Part shown: positions 16,647 to 25,786 of the stretch, piece by piece
Position numbering within the stretch: the first letter of the stretch is position 1
How the letters are laid out: each line of letters begins with the position of its first letter
Origin: Clostridiales bacterium
GTDB lineage: Bacteria; Bacillota; Clostridia; Saccharofermentanales; Saccharofermentanaceae
NCBI GenBank assembly: GCA_017551865.1
Contig: JAFZKB010000025.1
Coordinates: 1-64,000, forward strand
DNA: 64,000 bases
Direction of reading: 5' to 3'
Made by a program: the position numbers and the translations under genes
Notes under the pieces: model-generated
What the model saw: the letters and a program-made list of their open reading frames with translations, nothing else
Told to the model about the DNA's origin: nothing
Databases searched by the model: none

Positions 16647-16676
16647 CCGTTCTAGTCCAGGAGGAGGTGAAAAATC

Positions 16677-16964
16677 ATGGCGAACAAGTATGAGATGATG
16701 GTAGTTCTGAGCCCGGTACTCGGTGACGAAGGTATTACTTCGACCACAGATGCAATCAAGGCGAAGATCGAATCCGGTGCAACGATCGATTCGATGGAGT
16801 CCCTTGGCATGAAGCGTATGGCTTACGAGATCCAGGACCAGAAAGACGGTTTCTATCTTCTGTTCAACTTCACATCTGAAGCGGATTTCCCGAAGGAGAT
16901 CGAGCGTGTGTTGAAGATCACAGAAGGCGTACTGCGTTTCCTTGTTATCCGCATTGAGGAGTAA
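16677..16964 (+). CDS. rpsF: 30S ribosomal protein S6
   Basis: The 95-residue product begins MANKYEMMVVLSP and contains LGMKRMAYEIQDQKDGFYLLFNF, the typical S6 core. S6 binds the central domain of 16S rRNA together with S18. The gene is first in the conserved rpsF-ssb-rpsR order and has AGGAGGAGGTG before the ATG. Expression is probably tuned through the leader hairpin just upstream. Confidence 0.97.
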   Translation: MANKYEMMVVLSPVLGDEGITSTTDAIKAKIESGATIDSMESLGMKRMAYEIQDQKDGFYLLFNFTSEADFPKEIERVLKITEGVLRFLVIRIEE

Positions 16965-16987
16965 TTAGGTAAAAGGGAGTAACGACT

Positions 16988-17476
16988 ATGAACAAAGTAA
17001 TTTTAATGGGTAGATTGACCAAAGATCCGGAAGTGAAGCAGACTCCGAGCAATATCGCGGTATGTTCTTTCACGATTGCCTGTGACAGACGTTTTAAGAG
17101 CCAGAACGGCGAGCGCCAGTCCGATTTCATCAACTGTGTTGCATGGCGTCAGCAGGCTACTCTTCTTGGAAACTATTTCCACAAGGGTTCCCGTATCGCA
17201 GTGGTTGGTTCCCTGCAGTCCAGAAGCTATGATGATCAGAATGGTCAGAAGAGATACGTGACGGAAGTGGTCGTAGATGAGATCGAATTCGTCGACACCA
17301 GAAATGAGTCACAGGGATCTTCCGCCCAGTCCGCACCGAGTGCTCCGGCACCGTCTTCTACGGCATCTGTCGTAACACAGACACCTCCGCCGGCCCAGCA
17401 GATCGATCCGGGCTTTGAGGCTTCCATGGATTCGGACGATAGTTCACAGCTTCCTTTTGACGTAATGGGTTATTAA
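16988..17476 (+). CDS. ssb: Single-stranded DNA-binding protein
   Basis: The 162-residue protein starts MNKVILMGRLTKDPEVKQT and has an OB-fold of about 105 residues. A Ser/Pro/Gln-rich flexible linker and the conserved acidic tip DDSSQLPFDVMGY follow. The tip recruits replication and repair enzymes; here it ends in VMGY rather than the usual DIPF-type end. It binds single-stranded DNA as a tetramer in replication, recombination and repair. It sits 23 bases after rpsF in the standard operon. Confidence 0.96.
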   Translation: MNKVILMGRLTKDPEVKQTPSNIAVCSFTIACDRRFKSQNGERQSDFINCVAWRQQATLLGNYFHKGSRIAVVGSLQSRSYDDQNGQKRYVTEVVVDEIEFVDTRNESQGSSAQSAPSAPAPSSTASVVTQTPPPAQQIDPGFEASMDSDDSSQLPFDVMGY

Positions 17477-17527
17477 GGAGAGGACACAAATCGTGTCCGG
17501 TATTTTTCGAAAGGAGATTACACTACC

Positions 17528-17803
17528 ATGGCTGAAAATAGAGCACCTAAGGCAGCCGGACGTGAGTTCGGTGACCGCGGCATGAAGCAGAGACGTTCAA
17601 GAAGAAAGGTTTGTGCTTTCTGCGCTGATAAGATCGATGTGATCGATTACAAGGACGCTGCTCGTCTTCGCAAGTTCGTTTCTGAGCGCGGCAAGATCCT
17701 GCCGAAGCGTATGACAGGTAACTGCGCGAAGCACCAGAGAGAGCTCACGATCGCTATCAAGCGTGCAAGACATGTAGCACTTCTGCCGTTTGTAGCAGAG
17801 TAA
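17528..17803 (+). CDS. rpsR: 30S ribosomal protein S18
   Basis: The 91-residue protein has the conserved S18 region [53 protein letters not shown]. The Cys residues (CAFC and NC) suggest a zinc-binding form. It binds 16S rRNA next to S6. AAAGGAG precedes the ATG, and the gene ends the first operon before a terminator at 17887. Confidence 0.97.
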   Translation: MAENRAPKAAGREFGDRGMKQRRSRRKVCAFCADKIDVIDYKDAARLRKFVSERGKILPKRMTGNCAKHQRELTIAIKRARHVALLPFVAE

Positions 17804-17855
17804 TGGATCGAAGTTTCCTGTAGTTTATACTACAAAGCTTCCCTCTCATTTTTCG

Positions 17856-17884
17856 TTTACATAACTGCTTGAACAGTTTATAAT
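17856..17884 (+). promoter_or_regulatory. Promoter of the rplI-dnaB-tilS-hpt-ftsH block
   Basis: TTTACA at 17856-17861 and TATAAT at 17879-17884 are 17 bases apart. It lies directly before the terminator stem at 17887. Confidence 0.65.
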
Positions 17885-17886
17885 AA

Positions 17887-17927
17887 TAAGCACTCGTATC
17901 GAATAGATCCGGGTGCTTATTTTTTGC
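17887..17927 (+). terminator. Terminator between rpsR and rplI
   Basis: ATAAGCAC and GGTGCTTAT pair around a 23-base loop and are followed by TTTTTTG. It lies a few bases after the -10 at 17879-17884. It therefore either ends the rpsR transcript or acts as an attenuator at the very start of the rplI transcript. Confidence 0.75.
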
Positions 17928-17975
17928 CGAAAACGGCGGAAAACACGGAAAAAAGGAAACTTGGAGGAAGAAAAC

Positions 17976-18422
17976 ATGAAGTGCATTTTATTAGCGGATG
18001 TCAAAGGTCTGGGCAAGAAAGACGATATTGTCGAGGTAAATGACGGGTATGCCAGAAACTTCCTTCTGAAGAAGAAACTGGCAGTAGAAGCAAACGCCGA
18101 TAACATGAATAAGAACAAGCTCAAGAAGGGCTCCGAAGCCGAGCACGCACGCCGTCAGCTCGAAGAGGCAAGAGCCAATGGTAAGCTCCTTGACGGCAAG
18201 ACCGTTACGCTTTCCGTCAAGACAGGTGAGGGCGGACGTCTCTACGGTGCAGTTACGGCAATGGACGTAGCTGATGCTATCAAGAAGGCCGGTTTTGACG
18301 TGGATAAGAAGAACGTGGTCATCAAGAACCCGATCAAGACTCTCGGCACCTATGAAGTGACTGCCAAGCTGCACACACAGGTCAGCGTAAAGGTCAATGT
18401 GGAAGTAGTCGCTGCTGAGTAA
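17976..18422 (+). CDS. rplI: 50S ribosomal protein L9
   Basis: I use the ATG at 17976, which has TTGGAGGAAG before it and gives [30 protein letters not shown], the standard L9 start. A longer in-frame start at 17913 would run through the terminator. The 148-residue product has the N-terminal rRNA-binding lobe, the long charged helix (about 40-75) and the C-terminal lobe. L9 binds domain V of 23S rRNA at the base of the L1 stalk. It leads the block that continues with dnaB. Confidence 0.96.
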   Translation: MKCILLADVKGLGKKDDIVEVNDGYARNFLLKKKLAVEANADNMNKNKLKKGSEAEHARRQLEEARANGKLLDGKTVTLSVKTGEGGRLYGAVTAMDVADAIKKAGFDVDKKNVVIKNPIKTLGTYEVTAKLHTQVSVKVNVEVVAAE

Positions 18423-18456
18423 TAGCAGTAGTTTCCGGATAAACGAGGAGTAGCAG

Positions 18457-20199
18457 ATGGCACAGACGGATAGTAGATCGATCATGACCCGTGTCCCCCC
18501 GCAGAATAACGAAGCGGAGGTGGCGATCCTGTGCTGCTGTCTGGATTCGGACCAGTATCTCACGCAGATCACGTCCCGTCTCCTTGCGGATGATTTCTAT
18601 TCTCCGGCGCACCAGAAGATCTACGAGACGATCTATCACCTCTACTCCGAGAGTAAGTCCATTGACCTCATCACCGTCGGCGATGAACTGAAGAAGCAGG
18701 GCGAACTGGAAAAAGTCGGCGGCATGGAGTATTTAAGCTCCATCGTCGATGCGCATGCCCTGATCTCCAACTACGAGGAATATATCAAGATCGTTCGGGA
18801 AAAGGCGCTTTCCCGAAAGCTCATCAAGTCTATGGAGGATCTGACCCGCCAGACCTACGAAGGAGAAACGGAGCCCGGAAACCTCATCGAGATCGCGATC
18901 TCCCGCCTGGCGGAGCTTCGTGACCACAATACTTCGGATGAAGCACTCAAATCCTTAAAAGAGATCCTCGTCAGCACCATTGATAACATCGTAAAACCGC
19001 AGAACGAGAACGTGGTAAAGAGCCACTTTACCTCTCTTGACTGGGTCACCAACGGATTTAGGCCCGGTACACTTACCATCGTGGCCGCCCGTCCTTCCAT
19101 GGGTAAATCGGCGTTCGTCATTAACGTTGCCATCAATGTCGCCCTGAAGGACAAGGTACCGGTCGCTTTCTTCAGCCTGGAGATGAACGCACAGGAGATC
19201 GCGAACCGTATTCTCGCGTCCCGCTGTGATATCTCGATCTCGAACCTGCAGAATTCCAAGAGCCTTACCTCAGACGATCTCGAGAAGATACGCGGCTCTA
19301 TGCCGACCTTAGGTAAGACCCCTCTTTATATCGACGAGCACTCGGGATTAAATACCGCCGAGATCCTGACGCGCTGCAGAGAACTGCAGAACCGCCTCGG
19401 AAGAAAGCTCGGGCTTATCTGTATCGACTATCTCCAGCTCATGCAGCCGGCGACCACGAGAACGAATTCCAGCCGTCAGCAGGAAGTATCGGATATTTCC
19501 CGTGCCTTAAAGCTCATGGCCAAGGAGCTTGCTGTTCCGGTCATTGCTCTCGCACAGCTCTCCCGTGAATCGGAACGCCGTGACGACCATAGACCGGTCC
19601 TTTCCGACCTTCGTGACTCCGGTGCGATCGAGCAGGACGCCGATATGGTCATGTTCATTCACCGTCCGGATTACTACAAGCACAAGGAAGAGCCGGATGA
19701 CGAGGAAGAGAACAATAATCAGAGCAAGTTCAAGAAGAAGCGCGACGAGGAGGAGATCCAGAGAGCCATGATCATCGTGGCGAAGAACCGTCAGGGTCCG
19801 ACCAAAGACGTATTCCTCTCCTGGAACGGCTCGCGTACGACCTTCTTCGAGAAGGAAAAGAACGATCCGTATGCACCCAAAGGACCTTCGGATCAGGATG
19901 CACCGCCGCCGAGTGCGTACGACAATGTCGCGATCCCGGATGAGCTCTTCACCGAGCCGGGGCTCGATATACCGAATGATTTTATCGAACAGAGAAAGGA
20001 AGAGGGCCCGAAGGCCGCACCTTCTTCGGGAAATAACGAATCCATGGCGCTGGATGCCGCTTTTATGGGAGGCGATTCCTCCATGGAGATGGTCGAACTC
20101 GATGAGATCGACTGGGCAAAGGACAATTACGGAGATGAGGGTTCTTCAGAGCCCGGTTTCTTCGATGATCCGGGACAGTTCCCGGGCGGGAGTGAGTAA
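18457..20199 (+). CDS. dnaB: Replicative DNA helicase DnaB with long acidic C-terminal extension
   Basis: The 580-residue product has the N-terminal DnaB domain (about 10-115) and the RecA-like helicase domain with Walker A ARPSMGKSA (about 209-217), DYLQLM and the QQEVSDISRALK region. It unwinds the replication fork as a hexamer. Two features are odd. A Glu/Asn/Lys-rich insertion (EEPDDEEENNNQSKFKKKRDEEE) lies before the last strand block. After the usual end near residue 470, a further 110 residues rich in Asp, Glu, Pro and Gly follow. The frame continues cleanly to the next gene, so this is an extension rather than a frameshift. GGAG precedes ATG. Confidence 0.95.
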   Translation: MAQTDSRSIMTRVPPQNNEAEVAILCCCLDSDQYLTQITSRLLADDFYSPAHQKIYETIYHLYSESKSIDLITVGDELKKQGELEKVGGMEYLSSIVDAHALISNYEEYIKIVREKALSRKLIKSMEDLTRQTYEGETEPGNLIEIAISRLAELRDHNTSDEALKSLKEILVSTIDNIVKPQNENVVKSHFTSLDWVTNGFRPGTLTIVAARPSMGKSAFVINVAINVALKDKVPVAFFSLEMNAQEIANRILASRCDISISNLQNSKSLTSDDLEKIRGSMPTLGKTPLYIDEHSGLNTAEILTRCRELQNRLGRKLGLICIDYLQLMQPATTRTNSSRQQEVSDISRALKLMAKELAVPVIALAQLSRESERRDDHRPVLSDLRDSGAIEQDADMVMFIHRPDYYKHKEEPDDEEENNNQSKFKKKRDEEEIQRAMIIVAKNRQGPTKDVFLSWNGSRTTFFEKEKNDPYAPKGPSDQDAPPPSAYDNVAIPDELFTEPGLDIPNDFIEQRKEEGPKAAPSSGNNESMALDAAFMGGDSSMEMVELDEIDWAKDNYGDEGSSEPGFFDDPGQFPGGSE

Positions 20200-21702
20200 G
20201 TGGAAGACCTGATCACTTTGGTCGAAAACTATATCGAAAAACACGGACTGCTAACGGGAACCCGCCTGGTAGTCGGTGTATCCGGGGGCGCCGATTCGAT
20301 GGCGCTTCTGTTCGTTATAAAAGAGATCTGTGACAAAAAATTCCCGGATCTTCCCATCCTCTGCGCGCATGTGCACCACGGGATCCGGGAAGAAGCGGAT
20401 GCCGACGAAAAAGCCGTCAGAGATCTGTGTGAGAAACTTCAGATCCCCTTCTTTTCCAAGCACGTGGATATTCCGAAGATCGCGGAAAACCGTGGCCTGA
20501 GCCTGGAGACAGCAGGCCGGATCGAAAGATATGCCTATTTCCAGAGCCTTTCGGAAGAAGACGGCACGATCGCCGTGGCCCACCATATGGAGGATCAGGC
20601 GGAGAGCGTGGCTATGCATATCTTCCGCGGCTCCGGCATGGAAGGTCTTTCCGGGATCCGTCCGAAAAACGGGAACATTATCCACCCGTTCCTGTGCCTT
20701 CGAAAAGAAGATATTCTCAATTTCTGCGAGGAGAAGGGCATTCCTTACTGTCACGATATTACAAACGACGATCCATCCTACGATCGAAACTTTTTCCGTC
20801 ACGAGGTATTCCCGAAGATCGAAGAGGGGACGAATAGAGATCCCGTCGCCGCGCTGGTCGGGCTTTCCGAGCGGACAAGGGAAGAAAACGATTATCTCGA
20901 TGAACTGGCGGGAAAGGCATTACGTGAAGCGCTTACCGCCGGCGATAGCGGGGAGGATGCCATCCTGGTCGAAGAGGTAAGGAAGATTCCGGAGGCGCTT
21001 CGAAGAAGGGCCTTGCGGCTATTTGCGATTTCCTGCTTCGGGGATGTGGTCGATCTGGAAGAAGTCCACTATAAGGCCATTTTAAGTCTTTGCGAAAAGG
21101 ATGAGGGGACCGCATATATCGACCTTCCGGGCGGACGCAGGGCCGCAAGGGAAGGCGGGAAGATCCGATTCTTTTCCGGGAAAGGATCTTTTCCAGCAGA
21201 AAAAGGCGGAATCATCGAGGGGGTCGGTGTCGTCGTGCCGGAAGAACTGGCAGGCGAGGAGTTAGCGCTGGAGAACCTCCCTATAGGGGAAATGATTAAT
21301 TTTTCCCAAAGTTTTCTGCAAATCCGGCTCCGTTTTGTTGAGAAAGAAGCGGAGGTAGTTTATAATAATTTGACGTGGTTTTTTCCATCTTCCGCCTTAA
21401 AGGGCGCGGTCATCAGGACCAGAAGGACGGGCGATACCATAAGCCGGGCCGGATCTTCGATCCGAAAGGAACTTCGCCGATTCATGAATGAGGCCAAGAT
21501 CCCGCCGAGGTTTCGGGACCGGATGCTCCTGATCGCCAGGGAGCAGGAGACCTTATGGCTTCCGTGTCTGGCGCATGCCGTGGGATATACGGACGCGCTT
21601 TCGGAAGAAAGGTTTAAGGGGATGAGTTCGGAAGACCGGGAAGAAAAGCTGATGGCTTTAGAGTTTTCCGACATGAATGAAACGGAAAAGGAGATCGGAT
21701 AG
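20200..21702 (+). CDS. tilS: tRNA(Ile)-lysidine synthase
   Basis: The start is GTG, directly after the dnaB stop. The PP-loop SGGADSMALL is at residues 27-36, and AHHMEDQAESV, SLETAGRIERYAYF and PEIEEG-like segments fit TilS. The 500-residue length includes the C-terminal substrate-binding domains, with TRRTGDTI and LRRFMNEAKIPPRFRDRMLLI. TilS converts C34 of the AUA-reading tRNA-Ile to lysidine and is essential. Its place between dnaB and hpt-ftsH follows the widespread tilS-hpt-ftsH order. Confidence 0.95.
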   Translation: MEDLITLVENYIEKHGLLTGTRLVVGVSGGADSMALLFVIKEICDKKFPDLPILCAHVHHGIREEADADEKAVRDLCEKLQIPFFSKHVDIPKIAENRGLSLETAGRIERYAYFQSLSEEDGTIAVAHHMEDQAESVAMHIFRGSGMEGLSGIRPKNGNIIHPFLCLRKEDILNFCEEKGIPYCHDITNDDPSYDRNFFRHEVFPKIEEGTNRDPVAALVGLSERTREENDYLDELAGKALREALTAGDSGEDAILVEEVRKIPEALRRRALRLFAISCFGDVVDLEEVHYKAILSLCEKDEGTAYIDLPGGRRAAREGGKIRFFSGKGSFPAEKGGIIEGVGVVVPEELAGEELALENLPIGEMINFSQSFLQIRLRFVEKEAEVVYNNLTWFFPSSALKGAVIRTRRTGDTISRAGSSIRKELRRFMNEAKIPPRFRDRMLLIAREQETLWLPCLAHAVGYTDALSEERFKGMSSEDREEKLMALEFSDMNETEKEIG

Positions 21703-22239
21703 ATGGAACGTATTACTGAAGTTATGATCAACCGTAATGAAATCGCAGAAGCCGTGGAGCGTCTGGGACGCCAGATATCCGAAGACTACAAGGGCAGAGA
21801 AATCGTCGTGATCGGTATCTTAAAGGGTGCCTCGGTGTTCCTGGCCGACCTGATCCGCAAAATCGACTGCCCGCTCATCATGGACTTTATGCAGGTCTCC
21901 AGCTATTACAACAGTACCGTCTCGTCCGGGAACGTGCAGATCCGCAAGGACCTTGACTACGATATCTCGGGCAAGGACGTCCTGATCGTGGAAGATATCA
22001 TTGACTCCGGTGTCACGATGCAGTGCTTAAAGAGGGAGCTTTTCGCGAGGAATCCGAAGAGCATCAAGGTATGCGCGGCATTTGACAAGCCTTCCCGAAG
22101 GAAGGTGGAGTTTACGGCGGACTACATCGGCATCGAGGTGCCGGATGAGTTCATCGTCGGGTATGGACTCGATTATGCGGGAAAATACAGAAATCTTCCG
22201 GACGTATGTGTGCTTGAAGTTGACGGAGGTGACAAATGA
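21703..22239 (+). CDS. hpt: Hypoxanthine phosphoribosyltransferase
   Basis: The 178-residue protein shows the PRPP-binding loop VLIVEDIIDSGVTM, the ILKGASVFLADLIR segment and the late FIVGYGLDYAGKYRNLPDVCVL typical of HPRT. It salvages hypoxanthine and guanine with PRPP. It starts right at the tilS stop and overlaps ftsH by 4 bases (ATGA), as in many Bacillota. Confidence 0.96.
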   Translation: MERITEVMINRNEIAEAVERLGRQISEDYKGREIVVIGILKGASVFLADLIRKIDCPLIMDFMQVSSYYNSTVSSGNVQIRKDLDYDISGKDVLIVEDIIDSGVTMQCLKRELFARNPKSIKVCAAFDKPSRRKVEFTADYIGIEVPDEFIVGYGLDYAGKYRNLPDVCVLEVDGGDK

Positions 22240-24308
22240 GTCAAACAGACAAAAGACCCAAGAGATCATTTAGCGGTTTACCGTTTTATCTCATACTGAT
22301 CGTGATCCTGATTGCGGCGTCGTTCTTCTTCCTGAATGATAATTCCGGGAAGAACGCTTCTCTTTCCGAGGCCCTGACTATGATTTCGGACAAGGAGATC
22401 ACGAAGGAAGACGTAGTGCTTTACGGAAACTCCCTGCAGTTTAAGTATGTGGACAAGGAGACCGGCAAGAAGAAGGAAGTGAGCAAGAAGGTTCCGTACG
22501 ATTCGGAAGACCACGTGCTGACGATCCTCATGGAGGCCGAGAAGTCCGGCGCGATCGAGAGCTTCGAATATAAGCAGCCGACGGATGTATCCGCTATTAT
22601 GTCGGGCATCATGATCGTCCTGATGGTCGGTGCCATGATCTTCTTCGTATGGATCAATTTCAGCAGAAACCAGGGCGACGGCAGATCTGCCATGAACTTC
22701 GGCAGAAGCAAGGCCAAGCTCCACGATCCTTCCAAGAACAAGGTCACCTTTGCCGATGTGGCAGGTGCGGATGAAGAAAAAGAGGAACTGGCGGAAGTCG
22801 TCGACTTCTTAAAGAACCCGAAGAAATACTCGGCACTCGGTGCGAAGATCCCGAAGGGTATCCTCCTTCACGGTGCACCGGGTACAGGTAAGACGCTCCT
22901 GGCCAAGGCGGTTGCCGGTGAGGCAGGCGTTCCGTTCTTCTCCATCTCCGGTTCCGACTTCGTAGAAATGTTTGTCGGTGTCGGTGCAAGCCGCGTAAGA
23001 GATCTTTTCGATAATGCCAAGAAGAATTCTCCTTGTATCGTATTCATCGATGAGATCGATGCCGTCGGACGTCACCGTGGTGCCGGTATGGGTGGTGGCC
23101 ACGATGAGCGTGAGCAGACATTGAACCAGCTCCTCGTTGAGATGGACGGTTTCGGACCGAATGAAGGCGTTATCGTCATCGCAGCGACGAACCGTATCGA
23201 TATCCTTGACCCTGCGCTCCTGCGTCCAGGCCGTTTTGACCGCCGCGTCGCGGTTGCCCGTCCGGACATCAAGGGTCGTGCGGATATCCTGAAAGTACAT
23301 GCCAAGAATAAGCCTCTTGAGGATGACGTCGATCTTAAGGAGATCGCGAAGATAACCCCCGGCTACACCGGTGCGGATCTGGCAAACCTCTTAAACGAAG
23401 CTGCTCTCCTGGCGGCCAGAAGAAATGCCAAGAAGATCAGCAAAGCGGATGTTTCTGAGGCGGTCTTCAAGGTCATGATCGGACCGGAGAAGAAGAGCCG
23501 CGTCATTACCGACAAGGAGAAGCGCCTCACGGCTTTCCACGAGGCAGGTCATGCCATCGTTCTCCGTACTGTTTCCGAAACAGAACACGTCGAGCGTGTT
23601 TCCATCATCCCGGCAGGCGGTGCCGGCGGTTATACTGCCCACAAGCCGGATGAGGATATCTACTACACCACGAAGAAGCAGCTGATCGATTCCATCATGA
23701 TCTCCCTCGGCGGACGTGCCGCTGAGCAGATCATCCTCGGCGAGATCAGCACAGGTGCTTCCTCTGACCTGCAGCACTGCAACAGCATTGCCAGAGAGAT
23801 GATCACCCGCTATGGTATGTCCGAGAAGTTCCCGAACGTGATCTTCGACGATGACGACGAGGTATTCATCGGTAAGAGCTACGGTCATACGAGAGTATAT
23901 TCCGAGCAGTCCGCAGCTTCGATCGACGAAGAGATCGCCCGCATCATTTCCAAGGCATATAACGATGTACTCGATCTTCTCAATGATAAGATGGCGATCC
24001 TCAATGCCGTTGCCCAGAGACTTCTTGATAAAGAGAAGATCGAAGGACCGGAGTTCGAGCAGATCTATGTCAGCGGTGGTGTGATCCCGGCTTCGGAAGA
24101 GCCTTCCGAGTCTGCTTCTGAAGAAGCTTCTGCCTCCTCTGATTCTGAGAGCAAGACAGAGTCTGTCGGCCTTACGGCTGAGGAGATGCTCGCAGATAGC
24201 ACTTCTCTTGATAAGGCAGTCGAGCAGATCGAATCGTCCTCTGAAAAGGACAGCACGATCCCGACGCTGATTCCTTCTGAGAAGGATGAGAAGAAGGACG
24301 ACAAGTAA
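22236..24308 (+). CDS. ftsH: ATP-dependent zinc metalloprotease FtsH
   Basis: The 690-residue protein has two N-terminal membrane segments (about 14-33 and 120-140) around an extracytoplasmic loop. The AAA domain follows with Walker A GAPGTGKT (about 214-221), FIDEIDAVG and the arginine finger region RPGRFDRR, then the zinc-protease motif HEAGH (about 435-439). It degrades membrane and regulatory proteins as a hexamer. The last 80 residues are Ser/Glu-rich and unusually long. It is the last gene of the block and is followed by a strong terminator. Confidence 0.97.
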   Translation: MSQTDKRPKRSFSGLPFYLILIVILIAASFFFLNDNSGKNASLSEALTMISDKEITKEDVVLYGNSLQFKYVDKETGKKKEVSKKVPYDSEDHVLTILMEAEKSGAIESFEYKQPTDVSAIMSGIMIVLMVGAMIFFVWINFSRNQGDGRSAMNFGRSKAKLHDPSKNKVTFADVAGADEEKEELAEVVDFLKNPKKYSALGAKIPKGILLHGAPGTGKTLLAKAVAGEAGVPFFSISGSDFVEMFVGVGASRVRDLFDNAKKNSPCIVFIDEIDAVGRHRGAGMGGGHDEREQTLNQLLVEMDGFGPNEGVIVIAATNRIDILDPALLRPGRFDRRVAVARPDIKGRADILKVHAKNKPLEDDVDLKEIAKITPGYTGADLANLLNEAALLAARRNAKKISKADVSEAVFKVMIGPEKKSRVITDKEKRLTAFHEAGHAIVLRTVSETEHVERVSIIPAGGAGGYTAHKPDEDIYYTTKKQLIDSIMISLGGRAAEQIILGEISTGASSDLQHCNSIAREMITRYGMSEKFPNVIFDDDDEVFIGKSYGHTRVYSEQSAASIDEEIARIISKAYNDVLDLLNDKMAILNAVAQRLLDKEKIEGPEFEQIYVSGGVIPASEEPSESASEEASASSDSESKTESVGLTAEEMLADSTSLDKAVEQIESSSEKDSTIPTLIPSEKDEKKDDK

Positions 24309-24335
24309 AGATCCTTTTTGAAAATGAAAACAAAA

Positions 24336-24372
24336 CGAGGAGCTGTCCCATGCGGGGCAGCTCCTTTTTTGA
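24336..24372 (+). terminator. Terminator of the ftsH block
   Basis: GAGGAGCTGTCCC-ATGC-GGGGCAGCTCC is followed by TTTTTTT. Confidence 0.9.
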
Positions 24373-24411
24373 GTGTGAACAATGATACGAAAATCTCTTT
24401 TTTTGAGATTT

Positions 24412-24746
24412 CCCATGCCCGTTGATCTGCTTGCGAAGAAAGGAAATCATGGGGTATGTGCGATTCTTAAGGATTCCCATGCCTTTTTGAGATCTGTTCT
24501 GGAAGAAGAAATCATGGGAAAAGAGTGTTCCTTAAAATCCCCATGACGAAAAAAAGGGAAATCGGCATGGGTAATCCAGAAATATAGAAATCCCCATGCC
24601 GGGGAGGACATGGGGATTCACTCATTTTTCAAATACCCATGCTTTTTCCCTCAAAAACAGTCATGGGGAATCGCGGCTTTTTCAGAATCCCATTCTTTTA
24701 GTCTCATAAGGAGTCATGGGAATCTTCCGTTTCAGAACTTTCCCAT
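24412..24746. repeat. Palindromic-module repeat element, copy A
   Basis: Six modules each run from CATGGG to CCCAT(G) with the two words 27-28 bases apart (starts 24448, 24513, 24566, 24609, 24662, 24715). Module starts are spaced 65, 53, 43, 53 and 53 bases. An extra CCCATG at 24412 precedes them. The inner sequence is roughly GAATCGCGCTTTTTCAAAA. The same element with the same spacing series recurs at 42811-43119. It lies just after the ftsH terminator and codes for nothing convincing. Confidence 0.8.
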
Positions 24747-24814
24747 TTTGTATATAATCTTTATATAAGGCATGGCGTGAAAAACTGAGGAGAAGAAAAA
24801 TTTTTCAAATCATG

Positions 24815-24846
24815 TGTCACATTTTTACCTGCCCGGCTGTATATAG
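24815..24846 (+). promoter_or_regulatory. Candidate ECF-type promoter of the cystatin-sigma operon
   Basis: TGTCACA at 24815-24821 and CTGTATATAG at 24837-24846 resemble the two-part promoters used by ECF sigma factors, about 55 bases before the lipoprotein gene. An autoregulated sigma operon would fit. A TATAAT at about 24752 is an alternative sigma-A start. Confidence 0.35.
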
Positions 24847-24901
24847 GGTGAAAAGGCAAAGAGCCAAAGTAAATTCTACGAATACAGAGAGGTAAAGAAA
24901 G

Positions 24902-25774
24902 ATGAAAAAGTTAGTAGCAGTTTTAATGACAGTTTGTATGGTATCCGCAATGGCAGGCTGCAGGTCAAAGGAGGATCGCATCCTGACCCCGACGACGACT
25001 ACTGAACGCGCGGCGACTACGCTTTCTCTGGATAACGACGCCGACAACAAGATCGTACAGCTGAAGAATATCGGCAGAACGGAGGATCCGAACATGATGG
25101 GAAAAGTTGGCGGATGGGACGGCAATATCGCAGATCTCGATCTCAATAAGAATCCGGAAGCGAAGAGGGCTCTGGAAAAAGCAGCAGCCGAGCTTACCGG
25201 CATGACATTTGAAGGTATCTACCTTCTCGGCAAGCAGATCGTCTCCGGCACCAATTACTGCATCCTCGCAAGAGGCACCGCGACAGTACCGGATGCAGTC
25301 CCGGGATTCTATCTTGTATATGTTTACGAAGATCTTTCCGGCAATGCTTCTGTTCTGAAGATCGACCCGCTCCTTGAGGTTCCGGAAGCGAATCTTAGCG
25401 GCGGCTGGGGCGTAAACACCGGCGATGTTGCTTTTGAGAATAACGCCGAGGTAAAAGAAGCCTACGAGAAGGCGCGGAAGAACATGATCCTCACCGGCGG
25501 CGAGATCGAGCCTGTCGCATTCCTTGGAAGCCAGGTCGTTGCCGGATATAACTACCTCGTACTGTGCCGGGTCAAGGCGGTCGTGGAAGATCCTTCCACA
25601 GAACTTGCGCTCATGACCATTTACGCAGACCTTGAGGGCGGCGCGCAGATTACGATGGAAGACTTCGATTTCTCCGCTCAGGAGGAAACAGGCGAAGTCG
25701 CCGAGCAGTCGGAAACATCCGAAGCTTTCGAAGTTGACACCGAAAACGGTGAGCCCCAGGCGGAAACCGTCTGA
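24902..25774 (+). CDS. Lipoprotein with two cystatin-like domains
   Basis: The 290-residue protein has a lipoprotein signal with Cys at residue 20 (SAMAGC). Two related domains of about 100 residues follow. Each begins with GGW (about 70 and 168), continues with a helix, and carries KQIVSGTNY (Q112-G116) or SQVVAGYNY (Q211-G215). Q.V.G followed by Asn-Tyr, with a glycine pair at the domain start, is the hallmark of the cystatin fold, whose loops block papain-like proteases. The tail is Glu-rich. The gene heads a likely operon with a sigma factor. An inhibitor or a sensor role at the cell surface is inferred from motifs. Confidence 0.8.
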   Translation: MKKLVAVLMTVCMVSAMAGCRSKEDRILTPTTTTERAATTLSLDNDADNKIVQLKNIGRTEDPNMMGKVGGWDGNIADLDLNKNPEAKRALEKAAAELTGMTFEGIYLLGKQIVSGTNYCILARGTATVPDAVPGFYLVYVYEDLSGNASVLKIDPLLEVPEANLSGGWGVNTGDVAFENNAEVKEAYEKARKNMILTGGEIEPVAFLGSQVVAGYNYLVLCRVKAVVEDPSTELALMTIYADLEGGAQITMEDFDFSAQEETGEVAEQSETSEAFEVDTENGEPQAETV

Positions 25775-25786
25775 CGGGAGTTGTTC

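Larger units (their letters stand above)
16152..16676. other. Intergenic region upstream of rpsF
   Basis: No gene is seen in this divergent intergenic stretch. It holds the rpsF promoter and a leader hairpin on the plus strand. On the minus side, AT-rich words such as TATACC and TATAGG could be the -10 of the beta-helix gene but none is convincing. Confidence 0.5.

Noticed and set aside
19700..20199. Frameshift fusing an extra gene to dnaB
   Set aside because: The frame is continuous, the composition is uniform and acidic, and no second start with a ribosome site or family match occurs, so an extension is more likely.
24412..24746. Possible CRISPR array
   Set aside because: The repeated words are only 6-8 bases, the modules are internally palindromic, and spacing varies from 43 to 65 bases. 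The sequence between words is also conserved between the two copies, which spacers would not be.
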